Origin: Chloroflexota bacterium
GTDB taxonomy: Bacteria; Chloroflexota; Dehalococcoidia; Lucifugimonadales; SAR202-VII-2
Assembly (NCBI GenBank): GCA_003228115.1
Contig: QEVV01000001.1
Coordinates: 62,001-126,000, forward strand
Direction: 5' to 3'
Length of the DNA stretch: 64,000 bases
The notes beneath the pieces are model-generated. The model was not told the DNA's origin. It searched no databases and was given only the letters and a program-made list of their open reading frames with translations. The position numbers and the translations under genes were made by a program. This document shows, piece by piece, positions 51,328-60,893 of the stretch (positions are counted from its first letter, which is position 1; each line of letters opens with the position of its first letter).

Positions 51328-52254
51328 CTAACTACCGAAAGCCACCCTGAGTGCCGCCGACGCCTCGTCGATGGCCTGGTCGCCTTTGTCTAGTGTTTTC
51401 GGGGAGCTGAAGAAGCCGTGTGTCATCCCATCGTAGCGAGTGGACGTGACCGGAATGCCCGCCTCATCCAACATACGCGCGTAGCTCTCTCCCTCGGTAC
51501 GAAGCGGATCGTATTCGGCGGTGATGACGAGCGCAGAGGGCAGCCCGGAAAGGTCATTCGCCTGATCCAGGGCTGCGTAGGGATTGGCCCCATCCGCGTC
51601 GCTAGCCAGGTAATGCTGCCAGAACCACATCATGGAAGCGCGGGTAAGCCCAAAGCCCTCAGCATTCTGCAAGTGGGACTCTGTGTCGAAGTCACGTCCA
51701 ACCACAGGGTACACGAGCAACTGATGCACAAGGCCGGGTCCGCCCTTATCGCGGGCCATAAGGGCCAGCCCACCCGCTAGATTCGCCCCAGCACTGGCCC
51801 CTCCAACCGCGATCTTGCTCGGGTCAACGTCCAGAGAAGCAGCATTGGCGACGACCCACTCGGTGGCCGCGTAGCAGTCTTCAAGATTTCCTGGGAACTT
51901 GGTCTCGGGGGCCAATCTGTAGTCGACGGATACCACGACGCAACCAGCCCGGTTCGTCAGATGACGGCAAGAGCAGTCGGTGGAATCAAGATCGCCAAGC
52001 ACCCACCCGCCCCCATGGAGCCAAATCAGAGCGCCGAAAGGACCTGCACCCTCGGGATGATAAATTCTTACCCCAACATCCCCAGCTGGCCCAGAAATGT
52101 TACGGTTTTCTACTTTGCCCACCTCCGGCCCAACTTCCCTGGTCTGGAGGGCAAAGTTAGCCCTTGCTTGCTCAGGAGTGAGGGTATGAAGCGGAGGGAG
52201 GCCGGCAGCGGCTCCCCTATCCAGAACCGCCTTGGCTTGAGGGTCCAGAGGCAT
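51328..52254 (-). CDS. Alpha/beta hydrolase (HSL-type esterase)
   Basis: The 308-residue protein has the oxyanion motif HGGGWVLGD, the nucleophile elbow GGASAGANLA with Ser154, Asp249 in AEYDPLR and His279 in GMTHGF, a full hormone-sensitive-lipase-type triad. The usual GDSAG is GASAG. It hydrolyses short acyl or aryl esters. No signal peptide is seen, so it is cytosolic. The ATG is preceded by GGAGG and it is the first gene of a minus-strand run with hicB. Confidence 0.92.
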   Translation of the reverse strand: MPLDPQAKAVLDRGAAAGLPPLHTLTPEQARANFALQTREVGPEVGKVENRNISGPAGDVGVRIYHPEGAGPFGALIWLHGGGWVLGDLDSTDCSCRHLTNRAGCVVVSVDYRLAPETKFPGNLEDCYAATEWVVANAASLDVDPSKIAVGGASAGANLAGGLALMARDKGGPGLVHQLLVYPVVGRDFDTESHLQNAEGFGLTRASMMWFWQHYLASDADGANPYAALDQANDLSGLPSALVITAEYDPLRTEGESYARMLDEAGIPVTSTRYDGMTHGFFSSPKTLDKGDQAIDEASAALRVAFGS

Positions 52255-52461
52255 CGCGAACCTCCTAAATAGAGCATGTGAGAAGTGGCACCAAGGTACC
52301 CGGAACTCGCAGGCTCTGCAAGAGGTTCATTGAACGAACACGGGCGGCGCCAACAGGTTTCTTATGTAGCTAAACCACGCTCGTTTTCCACTTTCTACTG
52401 GTCGGTGAAACCAATACGATAGGATCATGGGAAACAAGCGTCATTTCTGCGACGAAGCTCC

Positions 52462-53664
52462 GTGAGGGTCTTTCTCGCGCTTATCTTGGGCCTGGTCACA
52501 GGCGTGGGCGGTGTCTTTCTGGCGCTGGTCATACTGGCGCCGCAGCCCGCAGGGGAACGGCTGCGATCTCCTGATGGGTTGGGAAGCCTTTTCTCCAGCC
52601 CAGTATCTGAGGCCCTTGGTTCCTCCCAAGACTCAAACCCCAACGCGCCGTCTGCCGGGCTGAAGCCAGCTGACGCCAAAGGTTCACCGACAGCGACCAT
52701 TGATGCGGCATCGGCTCTACGGGAGTACATGCTTGCGCTGATCAACCAAGACCGCTCCGACAATAATCTGCGTCCCGTGGCACTAGGAACCAACTCCGCC
52801 GCTCAGATTCATGCTGACTCAATGTTGAGGAACGGATTTCTGTCCCATTGGGGACTGGACGGGCTCAAACCCTATATGCGCTTTACTGCATCCGGGGGAG
52901 TCAACTACGCATCGGAGAACGCTTCAGGGTTGCCCTACTCTCTCAAAGACGGCAGGCGCTATCAGGAAGTGGCAGCCTTTCAAATCGTGAGCAACGCTCA
53001 ATTGGGCCTGATGCAGAGCCCTGGGCATAGGAAGAACATCCTGGATGAGTGGCACCGAAGCGTGAGCCTTGGCATCGCTTGTTCATCCCATACATGTTCA
53101 ATATCCCAGCTTTTTCAGGGCGCCTATGTCCAATTCGAACAGGAGCCGCGCCTAGACGAAGGGTGGCTAACGATGTCTGGGAACCTGTCGGACGGATTCA
53201 ATCCGCAGGGCGTCCAGGTGTGGTATGACGAACCGCCACACCCATTGACGCTGGGACAACTCGGAGCCACCTTTGCCTATGGGATTGGTCAGCAACCGGC
53301 TGCGTTCGTGCGGGCCCCGCTGCCGCCCCAGATGGAGCATACGGGCTCGACTTCAAAGTACTCATACGAGGCTGGAGCGGACCCATACAAAGTCGACCCT
53401 TCATCGCCGCCTCCGGCTCCAATTTGCGACGGACAGACCTGCAAGGCCCCGCAGAGGCGGCAAGACACAACGATCGTGACTATGGCAGTAACGTGGGTTA
53501 CGGCTGCTCGCTGGGAAATAGAAGACGGCTTCTTCAACGTAGCTGCCGATCTAACCGAGCACGTTGAAAGGCTGGGGCCCGGAATCTACACAGTTGTGCT
53601 GTGGGCGGAGAAGAATGGGGATCCGGTGGACATGACCAACTACTCTGTCGAGGTAGGCCGCTAA
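52462..53664 (+). CDS. CAP-domain (SCP/PR-1-like) envelope protein
   Basis: The 400-residue protein has an N-terminal hydrophobic helix (about 3-27) without a clear cleavage site, so it is probably membrane anchored with its bulk outside. A CAP domain spans about 88-235 with cavity residues His129, Glu152 and His189 (SHW, SEN, SPGHRKNIL). The C-terminal 160 residues are proline-rich and beta-rich with a repeated W-type strand. Bacterial CAP proteins bind lipids or act in sporulation and envelope roles; function here unknown. The start is GTG at 52462. Confidence 0.83.
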   Translation: MRVFLALILGLVTGVGGVFLALVILAPQPAGERLRSPDGLGSLFSSPVSEALGSSQDSNPNAPSAGLKPADAKGSPTATIDAASALREYMLALINQDRSDNNLRPVALGTNSAAQIHADSMLRNGFLSHWGLDGLKPYMRFTASGGVNYASENASGLPYSLKDGRRYQEVAAFQIVSNAQLGLMQSPGHRKNILDEWHRSVSLGIACSSHTCSISQLFQGAYVQFEQEPRLDEGWLTMSGNLSDGFNPQGVQVWYDEPPHPLTLGQLGATFAYGIGQQPAAFVRAPLPPQMEHTGSTSKYSYEAGADPYKVDPSSPPPAPICDGQTCKAPQRRQDTTIVTMAVTWVTAARWEIEDGFFNVAADLTEHVERLGPGIYTVVLWAEKNGDPVDMTNYSVEVGR

Positions 53665-53715
53665 CTTCTTTGTCCCCCGCGAGGCAGGCGCAACCGGCAC
53701 TGAAAGCGGTTAGAG

Positions 53716-54338
53716 CTATTTGGGGTAGCGCCCATAGAGCACGATGAGGCTGGGGAAACTGCTGCCGCCCGCGGGCTCTACGCTAATACTCCCTGCATCC
53801 GCAACACTAAAATCAGTCTGGAGTTTGACCGTTTGAAACCTACTCGCTTCGGGCGCGATCGCAGGAATGAGCCCCGCGCTCTCGGGCTTGTCCTTCATCA
53901 TGCGCCACACCTGATAGGTTCTGTCTGAAGGCAGCAATGGCAAGCCCTTAAGGAGCAACAACACAGTGTTGCTTCCACGATATTGCACCACTGCGCCGCT
54001 AACGTCTTCAACGTCTTCGAACATGGGCCAGAGAGGCCAGACCCAAGCCCCTTCCACCAAGGCTTCCAAGACTTGCTGCTGTTCCGCCAAAGTCTCAGTT
54101 TAGTGGCTGCTCCCTTCTCGGGATTGAATGTGGATGGCCGCCGCCAGACGCCGAGAAACGCTTCCTGCACCGCGTCCTCTGCCCACTCCTTGCTGCGCAA
54201 TACCCTATAAGCAACCGCTAGAGCGATCCTATGATAGCGGTCGTAGAGCTCCTCCAGGGCGCCGATGTCCTGTTGCTGAATGCCTAGGAGCAACGCCTCG
54301 TCAGTGGCAACCTTCAGGTCCATACAACCGCTCTCCAA
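53716..54338 (-). pseudogene. Decayed ECF sigma factor/anti-sigma (RskA-like) fusion remnant
   Basis: The 5' part (54338 down to about 54110) encodes ECF region 2: GALEELYDRYHRIALAVAYR, then WAEDAVQEAFLGVWRRPSTF. It then leaves the correct frame, with no region 4. The 3' part (54090 to 53716), in another frame, encodes the C-terminal RskA domain: VLLLLKGLPLLP, YQVWRMMKDKPESAGL, ISVEPAGGS. The middle of both genes is missing, so a deletion joined sigma region 2 to the anti-sigma tail. Neither half should function. Confidence 0.7.
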
Positions 54339-54800
54339 AATGAGATGCGGCTTGAAGGAGCCGCCGGATCATCACTCCGGACGCGATGTGAGGTTCCACG
54401 CTCCAATCGATATGGAAGATGAAACGCGGGGCTCTGGGGAACCAGAATGGCCCTCGCAGGGAGGTTACATATCAATGAAGCACCGCGATGAGAAAAAGAT
54501 GGCTGGGCTTCGTATTACCTTGTGAACCGTCTCGGGGAAGTATATCACGGCCCTCTGTGGGCGACCCTTTGAGAGGGTTTCGAAGGGATAGAAGGTCAGT
54601 CTCCAGGCCAAGAATAGTTGGTGCTGACCCTTTCTTCAGGGGTTCTCACTTCACTCGTCACAGGCGTCCTAGACGGGGGAGCGATCCCGGGGGCACGTCC
54701 TCCGTTGCAGCGGCGGGGGGCGTGCCCATTCCTATTGATGCGCTAGTTCCTACTGTGGAATGACCATCCCCGATTACTGCCAAAGCCCCGGCGACTCGGC
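54339..54800. other. 462-bp gap without a credible gene
   Basis: Open frames here (for example 54488-54763) are arginine/proline-rich and lack homology-like motifs. A GGCACG..CGTGCC inverted repeat lies near 54690-54726. I see nothing else. Confidence 0.5.
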
Positions 54801-55904
54801 CTAGGCGCGTCCATAGAGGGCGCGAGGATTGTGGATAAGAAGCTTGTCAATCAGGCTTGATGAATACTGCTCCCGGCCCCTTATCGTATCCACCAGGTGA
54901 AGCTGTGCCGAAGGGTCAGCAACGACGCCCTCACGGCCATGATGGCCAAAATCCGTGCCTGCCACGATATGGTCTTCCCCAATGTATTTGGCCACATAGG
55001 ACAGGTCTTCGTCTACCTCGTAGGAAATCCAGATGTTGTACTCATCGAAGAGCTTAGGCCCCCAATTGACGGGGTCGTGACCAATCGTGCGTAGCTGATG
55101 CAGTGCGTATGGCACCCAAGAGGCTCCCGTCTCTATGAAGCCCCATCTGAGCCCAGGAAACTCCTCTGGAATCTTGTTGGCAACAATGTTTCGAAAGGCC
55201 ACAACCGGAGGGATTCTATTACTGAGGAAGGCCTGGCTCCGAGCAAAATCACCCAGGTTATCAAGGGTTGGACAGCCAGAGCCCTGATGGACGCAGATGG
55301 CCAGGTCTTGTGCTCTAGCTTCTTCGTAGACGGGGAAGAAGTAGGGATCATCCAGGGTGCGGTTCTTCTCGAAGCCTCGGAAAAAGACGCCTACAGCCCC
55401 ATTGGCAGCTCCAAACCTGATCTCTTCTATAGAGGCGTCCATATCCCCCAAAGGCGGGACCAGCACCCACTCGATCCGCCCACCGCTCCGAGCGCATACG
55501 TCGGCCAGGTAACGGTTGTACGCCCTGCACATAGCGACTTCTAGCTCCACGTCGTCAGTGTAGAAGGCAAGGAACAGCGTCGTGTAAACAACCTGGGTCT
55601 CAGTGCCCAGCACGTCCATTTCCTTGAGACGAGCGTCCAAGTCTGACATATCCCTGGCCCTAATATCCGGCATCAGCTTGGCAAATGTCTGGTCCACAGG
55701 GGTTATGAGCCGGGTAGCTCCCCTACCCTCCGGCTTTGGGAAAATGTTGCCATCAATGAGCCACATTGCATCACGGTCTTTATACAGCGTATCGGACGGA
55801 ACCTTAACGACTACGGGCCGCCGCGAATACAGATGTGGCGGCAGAAGGTCCCACATTGCCGCAGGCTCAGCTATGTGCGTGTCGGCGTCGTAGACTCCTG
55901 GCAT
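54801..55904 (-). CDS. Amidohydrolase-2 family protein 2
   Basis: The 367-residue TIM-barrel protein has metal residues Asp8 and His10 (VYDADTHIAEP), His206 (ICVHQGSG) and Asp318 (AGTDFGHHG). It is very close to protein 3 at 56052 and more distant from protein 1. Asp replaces the first His of the usual His-x-His. The probable reaction is metal-dependent hydrolysis or decarboxylation of a cyclic or aromatic acid. The ATG lacks a strong ribosome site. It follows paralogue 3 and Rieske 4 on the same strand. Confidence 0.87.
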   Translation of the reverse strand: MPGVYDADTHIAEPAAMWDLLPPHLYSRRPVVVKVPSDTLYKDRDAMWLIDGNIFPKPEGRGATRLITPVDQTFAKLMPDIRARDMSDLDARLKEMDVLGTETQVVYTTLFLAFYTDDVELEVAMCRAYNRYLADVCARSGGRIEWVLVPPLGDMDASIEEIRFGAANGAVGVFFRGFEKNRTLDDPYFFPVYEEARAQDLAICVHQGSGCPTLDNLGDFARSQAFLSNRIPPVVAFRNIVANKIPEEFPGLRWGFIETGASWVPYALHQLRTIGHDPVNWGPKLFDEYNIWISYEVDEDLSYVAKYIGEDHIVAGTDFGHHGREGVVADPSAQLHLVDTIRGREQYSSSLIDKLLIHNPRALYGRA

Positions 55905-55999
55905 GGCCCATCCTTATTTGGGAAAATCGGTCTGAAGGATTCGTTTGCCTGATCCGATAGCAGTTTCAGCATTGATACGACGGCCTGTCAAGCCACGCG

Positions 56000-56030
56000 A
56001 AGGGGCCCCGCCACAGTGGCGGGGCCCCTT
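56000..56030. terminator. GC-rich hairpin between amidohydrolases 2 and 3
   Basis: AAGGGGCCCCGCCAC (56000-56014) and its perfect complement (56016-56030) lie just beyond the stop of amidohydrolase 3. There is little T tract, so it may be an mRNA-stabilising hairpin or a weak terminator. Confidence 0.6.
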
Positions 56031-56051
56031 GCCTGCCAAGCAGACATATTC

Positions 56052-57155
56052 CTAAGAGTAGCCGAACAGTGCCCGCGGGTTGTCGATGAGCATCTTATCC
56101 ACCAAGCTCGCAGGATACTCCTCGCGAGACCTGATGGTCTCCACCATGTGAAGCTGAGCTGACGGGTCGGCAATCGTGCCATCACGCCCATGGTGGGCGA
56201 AGTCCGTACCAGTGACTACGTGGTCTTCACCAACGTACTTGACCAGGTACGGAAGATCCTCGTCCACCTCGTACGCAATCCACATGTTGTACTTGTCGAA
56301 TAGCTTAGGCCCCCACTCAACTGGATCATGGCCAAGGGTCCGTAGCTGGTGTAGTGCGTATGGCACCCAGGAAAGACCGGCCTCAATAAAGCCCCATCGC
56401 AAATTGGGAAAGTCTTCGGGGATCCTGTTGGCCACAAGGTTGCGGAAGGCCACGATCGGAGGTATACGACCATGAGTAAAGGTGTGGCTACGGCGTACGT
56501 CAACGAGACTATTCAACGCCGGGGAGCCCGACCCTTGGTGAATGGTGATGGTCAAGTTTTTGGCCTGGGCCTCTTCATAGACGGGGAAGAAGTAGGGATC
56601 GTCCAGAGTGCGGTCTCTTTCGATACCCCTGAAGAAAACTCCGACAGCCCCATTCGCCGCGCCGAACTTGACTTCCTCCACCGAGGCCTCAATGTCCCGC
56701 AGAGGCGGAATGAGGGTCCAGTCGATACGGCCGCCGCTCTTGGCGCAAACCTCTGCCATGTGGCGGTTATAGGCCTTGCAAAGCGCAACTTCCAGGGGTG
56801 CGTCGTCCGTGAGGTAGGTGAGGAAGAGGGTTGGGAAAACGACTTGGGTTTCCGTCCCCAATCTATCCATCTCAGCAATGCGGGAGTCAAGATCAGTCAT
56901 ATCCCTGGCGCTAATGTCCGGCATCCCTTGAACGAAGGTCTGCTCCACAGGGGTGACCAGAAAGGCACTGCCCCGTCCCGCAGTCCTAGGGTAAATGTGG
57001 CCGTCAATCAGCCACATATGGTCGGACGTGCCATAAATTGTGTCCGGCGGCACGCTAACAATTACCGGCCGACGCGAGTAGAACTCTGACGGCATGTGGT
57101 CCCACATTACCGACGGTTCTGCAATGTGCGTGTCGGCGTCATAGATTCCTGGCAT
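56052..57155 (-). CDS. Amidohydrolase-2 family protein 3
   Basis: The 367-residue protein has the same metal set as protein 2: DADTHIAEP, ITIHQGSGSP and TGTDFAHHG (Ala replaces Gly before the His pair). The two align without gaps and differ mainly in loops, pointing to a recent tandem duplication. GAGGAC lies before the ATG. It sits 97 bp downstream of the Rieske 4 stop, so both may be cotranscribed, and the amidohydrolase may process the Rieske product. Confidence 0.87.
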   Translation of the reverse strand: MPGIYDADTHIAEPSVMWDHMPSEFYSRRPVIVSVPPDTIYGTSDHMWLIDGHIYPRTAGRGSAFLVTPVEQTFVQGMPDISARDMTDLDSRIAEMDRLGTETQVVFPTLFLTYLTDDAPLEVALCKAYNRHMAEVCAKSGGRIDWTLIPPLRDIEASVEEVKFGAANGAVGVFFRGIERDRTLDDPYFFPVYEEAQAKNLTITIHQGSGSPALNSLVDVRRSHTFTHGRIPPIVAFRNLVANRIPEDFPNLRWGFIEAGLSWVPYALHQLRTLGHDPVEWGPKLFDKYNMWIAYEVDEDLPYLVKYVGEDHVVTGTDFAHHGRDGTIADPSAQLHMVETIRSREEYPASLVDKMLIDNPRALFGYS

Positions 57156-57252
57156 AACTGTCCTCCAGTCCTGAGCTAGTCGTCTTCAACCCTACATTTC
57201 GTGAACGCTTGCAGTATCTGGCGGGCCATTCTGGCTGTCAACCCGCGACTTT

Positions 57253-58500
57253 TTATTCCACGGTCAAAGGCCCCGCCAACACCGGGCTGTACTTCGTCGC
57301 TGCAGCTTGCCCGTTGTACAAGGGCCGAGCAAACATTGGGTCGCTCTCGTTGGCCAATTCAATGTATTCGTTAGTGGAAGGATCCCGGAACGTGTTCTTG
57401 GGATCACCGCCGTCCGCCACAATCCGCATATTCTCTTCCAGCATCTGGCGATACAGGATGATGCCTTTGTCGGACCGGCCGAGCACCTCAGTGGTCCGAT
57501 CGGCAATTGGGCCTTGTGTGATCCAGGCCGCCAGGTCTTGACCGCTGTTGTTGTCTAGAAGATCCCATCGCGGCTGGTCGTCTTCGTCCAACTCAGGAAT
57601 AGGCACCTTGAAGAAAGTATAGTCCTCAGGCCTTTGTTGATCGCCGTCATCTGGGTAGCAGGCGTACCACCAATGGGCCGTATGAGTGTCGTCAATGGGT
57701 ACCCGAATCTGGAAACCTTGCCATCTGTAGCCTTTCCGATTGAGGCCTTGTCGTAGCATATTGGGGAAAACCATCGGGTGGCCAGTGGCCCAATCCTCGT
57801 CTTCCTCCGATCCACCCTCAACCACGCGGCGCTTCATAATGCCGTACTCAAACTCGTCAAAGCCTATTTTCACGTGGGGTGTGCGGGATACACGTTTTTC
57901 GGGAGCTTCCAGCTGCTGTGCGATGAAGTCCGCAAAGTTTTGGTGGAGCCACTCGACGTGGATAGGATCCAGAGTGTTCTCCATGATCTGTAGCCAGTTA
58001 CAGGGAACCTCGGCGTAGCCGATGTCCCGGACCACGCCATCTTTGACGAATATGTCCCAACGGGGAAGCAGCGGAGCGGGGGCGGGCCCAAGATAGGCGA
58101 AAACCAACCCAGCCATGACTTCAACTGGATAGGACTGGGTAGTAACCTTTTCCTTGAAACGGCCTTCCGGGTCCTCGGTTTCCTCATAAGGCTGCTCCAA
58201 GCAGGAGCCGTCCTCACCAAACACCCAGCCATGGTAGGCACAACGCAGCCCTTGCTCCTCTGGTACGCCATAGATCATGGACATCTTGCGGTGGGGGCAC
58301 TGGGACCCTATAAGCCCAAAGGTGCCCGATCTGTCTTGGTACAAAACCAAGTCTTCGCCTAACAGGCGGACTCGGCTTGTGTGACGTGTCTTGAATTGGG
58401 AAATGGCAGCAATGGGATGCCAATAGCGGCGCATCAGGTCACCCATTGGCGTGCTTGGGCCGACCGACGTTAGCCGTTGATTCTGTTCCGCCGTGAGCAT
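57253..58500 (-). CDS. Rieske non-haem iron oxygenase 4
   Basis: The 415-residue enzyme has Cys68-x-His70 (QCPHRKMSM) and Cys87-x2-His90 (CAYHGW) for the cluster and Asp178, His181, His186 in ENTLDPIHVEWLH for the catalytic Fe. Electron-transfer residues are intact. It diverges from 2, 3 and 5 in the N-terminal loop (ISQFKTRHTSRV) and the C-terminal half. GGAGATACCC precedes the ATG. Its neighbours on the same strand are Rieske 5 upstream and amidohydrolases 3 and 2 downstream. Confidence 0.94.
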   Translation of the reverse strand: MLTAEQNQRLTSVGPSTPMGDLMRRYWHPIAAISQFKTRHTSRVRLLGEDLVLYQDRSGTFGLIGSQCPHRKMSMIYGVPEEQGLRCAYHGWVFGEDGSCLEQPYEETEDPEGRFKEKVTTQSYPVEVMAGLVFAYLGPAPAPLLPRWDIFVKDGVVRDIGYAEVPCNWLQIMENTLDPIHVEWLHQNFADFIAQQLEAPEKRVSRTPHVKIGFDEFEYGIMKRRVVEGGSEEDEDWATGHPMVFPNMLRQGLNRKGYRWQGFQIRVPIDDTHTAHWWYACYPDDGDQQRPEDYTFFKVPIPELDEDDQPRWDLLDNNSGQDLAAWITQGPIADRTTEVLGRSDKGIILYRQMLEENMRIVADGGDPKNTFRDPSTNEYIELANESDPMFARPLYNGQAAATKYSPVLAGPLTVE

Positions 58501-58716
58501 GGGTATCTCCTCTTAGGACCGCTGCCGGTCCCGGCGTTTTACGAGTGCGTATTGTACTACAAACCGCAGTCCTCCTCCCATGAGTTGGGATAGAGCCAAT
58601 AGCGAACCACAGCCGCTGCAAGAAAAGCACCCCCTACCCCACCCCCACCATCCCCAGAGGGATAGCAGGGGTGGGGCTCAGGAGAGCGGAGGGGAAATCA
58701 ACTTCGGGATACTTCC

Positions 58717-59986
58717 CTAGACCTCTGTCAGAACCTTGTCCCACGTGGCGAGCACTTCGTCCACGAGTTCCGCGTCTGTGCTGTAGCCAGCCTCGCCAGG
58801 GAAGTAGCGAGCGAACAACTTCTTGTCGCCGAACTTGACCTGTTCAATGCCAATGCGGACATTGCGCGCTGCTTCCTCGGATCGGAAGACGTTCATGGGA
58901 TCGCCTCCGTCCTCCGCGATCGCCATCTGCTCTTGGAGCATCTTGCGGAACAGGATGATCCCCTTATCGGATTCGCCCAGCTTTTCCAAGGTGCGGTCTG
59001 CAATTTCGCCCTGAGTCATCCAGGCCATATAGTCCTGATTGAAAAGCACATTGGTTACGTAGCCACCTTGGTCATCCTTCAGTGGCACATAGCGATACGG
59101 AACTCGCTCCTGCCGCCTAGGCATCTCACTGCCCGGAGCCGACTGCCAGGCGTAGTACGAGATGTGATAGGTATGCGTGTCGTCCATAGGAACACGGAAC
59201 TGAAGTGTGGAGTTCATCTGGTTCCCGACCAAAAGGATGTTGAGAAACAGGATGGGGTGGCCGTACTTCCAGTCGTCATCCTCCTGTGTGTAGCCTTTAA
59301 GGACACGACGCTTGATAATGCCGTGCTCGAAAACATCAAATCCGATGTCCATGTGATGTTGCTCGGCGAGGGCCCTGGATAGGAGCTCTTGGCGCTGCGA
59401 CTGAAGCCACATGCCGTAATAAGCGTGCAGCCACTCCACATAAACGGGGTCCAAAGAGTTCTCCTGGCACTGGAGCCAATTGCAAGGGAGGACAGTTATG
59501 GCAATATCACGAACGGCATTCTCCCACTCCAGCGGCTCCCACCTCGGCAGATAGGGAACCGGCGCTGGGCCCAGGTAGGCAAAGATAAGCCCACTCATTT
59601 CCTGCACCGGATACCCGGCTATGCCGCACTTCTCCTTGAACCGGCCCTCAGGTCTCACGGTGTCCTCAAAGGGCTGCTCGGTGCACTGCCCTTTGTCGTT
59701 GAACTTCCAGCCGTGGTAGGGACAAGCGCAATCCGTCCGTTTCCGGAATGCCATACGCCATATTGACCCGGCGGTGAGGACAGAACCGGTCTATAAGGCC
59801 CAGGTTGCCGCTGCGGTCCTTGTAGAGGACCAAATTCTCCCGAAGAATGGTAACTTCCTTCGTTGCATGATCATCTAACTCAGCCGTCGCAGCGACCGGC
59901 TGCCAGTACCGCCGCATCAGGTCCCCCATCGGAGTGCCGGACCCCACCTGCGTTAATGCTTCGTTGAGTGCCTTGGCCAGCGCCAT
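58717..59986 (-). pseudogene. Rieske oxygenase 5, frameshifted by one extra base
   Basis: The reading frame starts at ATG 59986 (GGAGGAAGCT just upstream) with LTQVGSGTPMGDLMRRYW and the first cluster pair in RFCPHRRVN. It then shifts one base at the AA pair 59724-59725. Removing one T on the coding strand restores GLRCPYHGW, the second Cys-x2-His, and continues to the stop at 58717, giving 422 residues. The catalytic triad lies in ENSLDPVYVEWLH, where one His is Tyr. So two defects appear: the frameshift and His to Tyr. Confidence 0.8.
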
Positions 59987-60164
59987 AGCTTCCTCCTCCT
60001 AGTTCGCAAACCTTCCGTGCCCCTTGTTGGCAAGACTAGTCCATAGGCAAGGAAGCCCGTTAGGTACAGGTGCACCTATCCATTGATGCAAATGGTCGAG
60101 ATTTTTACAGTGGGTGCGCAACTGAGCAAAAGCGGGGCCGTCAATAACAATGACATCGGGGTTA

Positions 60165-60660
60165 GAAAAAGGGCAAAAAAGAGCAGCCGGGGAACTCGAA
60201 CCAACCACGGTGGCCACCGTGGCGCTCGAGAATCCGGCTGCTCTTGCGCCGAAGCTTTGGCGATTCGAACCCGGCGCCCCTTGGCAGGGGTGTCAAAACG
60301 TTCGGAGCGCCTCCGCTACGGCTAGCTATGGTCCACCTGGAAACCCTCCAGGGCCGGGCGGGACGCGTGTGTCCCCCCGAACTAGACAGTAGACCGTCCC
60401 TGCTCCCTCCCTAGGAGGGCCGAGCCGCAATGCAGGGTCAGCCCCAGCAAGCTCACCGCAGTATTGAAGGGGTTCCGCTCAAAGAGCGGCATCCAACACC
60501 TGCAGGTTCACCTGCCGGAGTACCGGCAGCCAGCCGGCATCCTACTTGACAGCGACCCGACTCGGGGAGCCTGGTCTGCTTAAATCACTAATCGCGGCAC
60601 CCCCTTCACCCGTACTGAGATTTCCCAGAGGCCGAGCCTCAGGGTTACGCACGAGTGCCC
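60165..60660 (-). ncRNA. Unassigned structured non-coding RNA candidate
   Basis: No coding gene is credible between 59987 and 60893. On the minus strand this stretch holds a TACAAT-like -10 near 60655-60660, then many short hairpins (TGCCGG..CCGGCA, GCCGCTC..GAGCGG, CCTCC..GGAGG, CCTGGA..TCCAGG, CGGAG..CTCCG, CCCC..GGGG). A GGTTCGAATC T-loop-like motif and a strong terminator follow. I looked for tmRNA, RNase P and SRP RNA hallmarks and found no decisive match. It could be a divergent member of one of these or a new RNA. Confidence 0.45.
60175..60245 (-). terminator. Long-stem intrinsic terminator with T6
   Basis: AAGAGCAGCCGG (60179-60190) pairs with 60234-60245; the inner CCACGGTGG (60205-60213) pairs again around the loop. 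On the minus strand it is followed by six T residues (A run at 60175-60180). Confidence 0.85.
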
Positions 60661-60849
60661 CAATTGTACCATGCCGTCCAATACCCTCGGCCAAGGATAT
60701 AGACTACCAACAGCCCCTCTCCAATGATTTCCTCGGCAGAGCTGTCGCTGGCCAGGCGGCTTGCAGGTTTCCCCAAATAGTTGTTTCCTGGGCAGCCTTT
60801 CCTACTTCTGCCCGGCCTTAGACCGTCCAAATGGTTCTCCCGCGGCTGT

Positions 60850-60855
60850 TATACT
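60850..60855 (+). promoter_or_regulatory. -10-like element TATACT
   Basis: TATACT at 60850-60855 lies 39 bp before the ATG of the MDMPI-like gene; no clear -35 element is visible, so this is tentative. Confidence 0.35.
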
Positions 60856-60893
60856 GGGCGTCCACAAACGCCAAGCCAGTTGAGGAAGGAGCA

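Noticed and set aside
54488..54763. 91-residue open frame
   Set aside because: It is rich in Arg, Pro and Gly with no motif or ribosome site, typical of a chance frame in G+C-rich DNA.
60240..60320. tRNA gene (Gly-like CCTGCCAAGG)
   Set aside because: The anticodon-loop-like TGCCAA and the T-loop-like TTCGAAT are present, but the T stem does not pair and no acceptor stem forms.
60165..60660. tmRNA, RNase P RNA or SRP RNA
   Set aside because: A GGTTCGAATC T-loop-like motif suggested tmRNA, but no matching acceptor stem, tag frame or CCA end was found. The RNase P GAGGAAAGTCCG core and the SRP GGAAGG apical loop are absent. I left the RNA unassigned.
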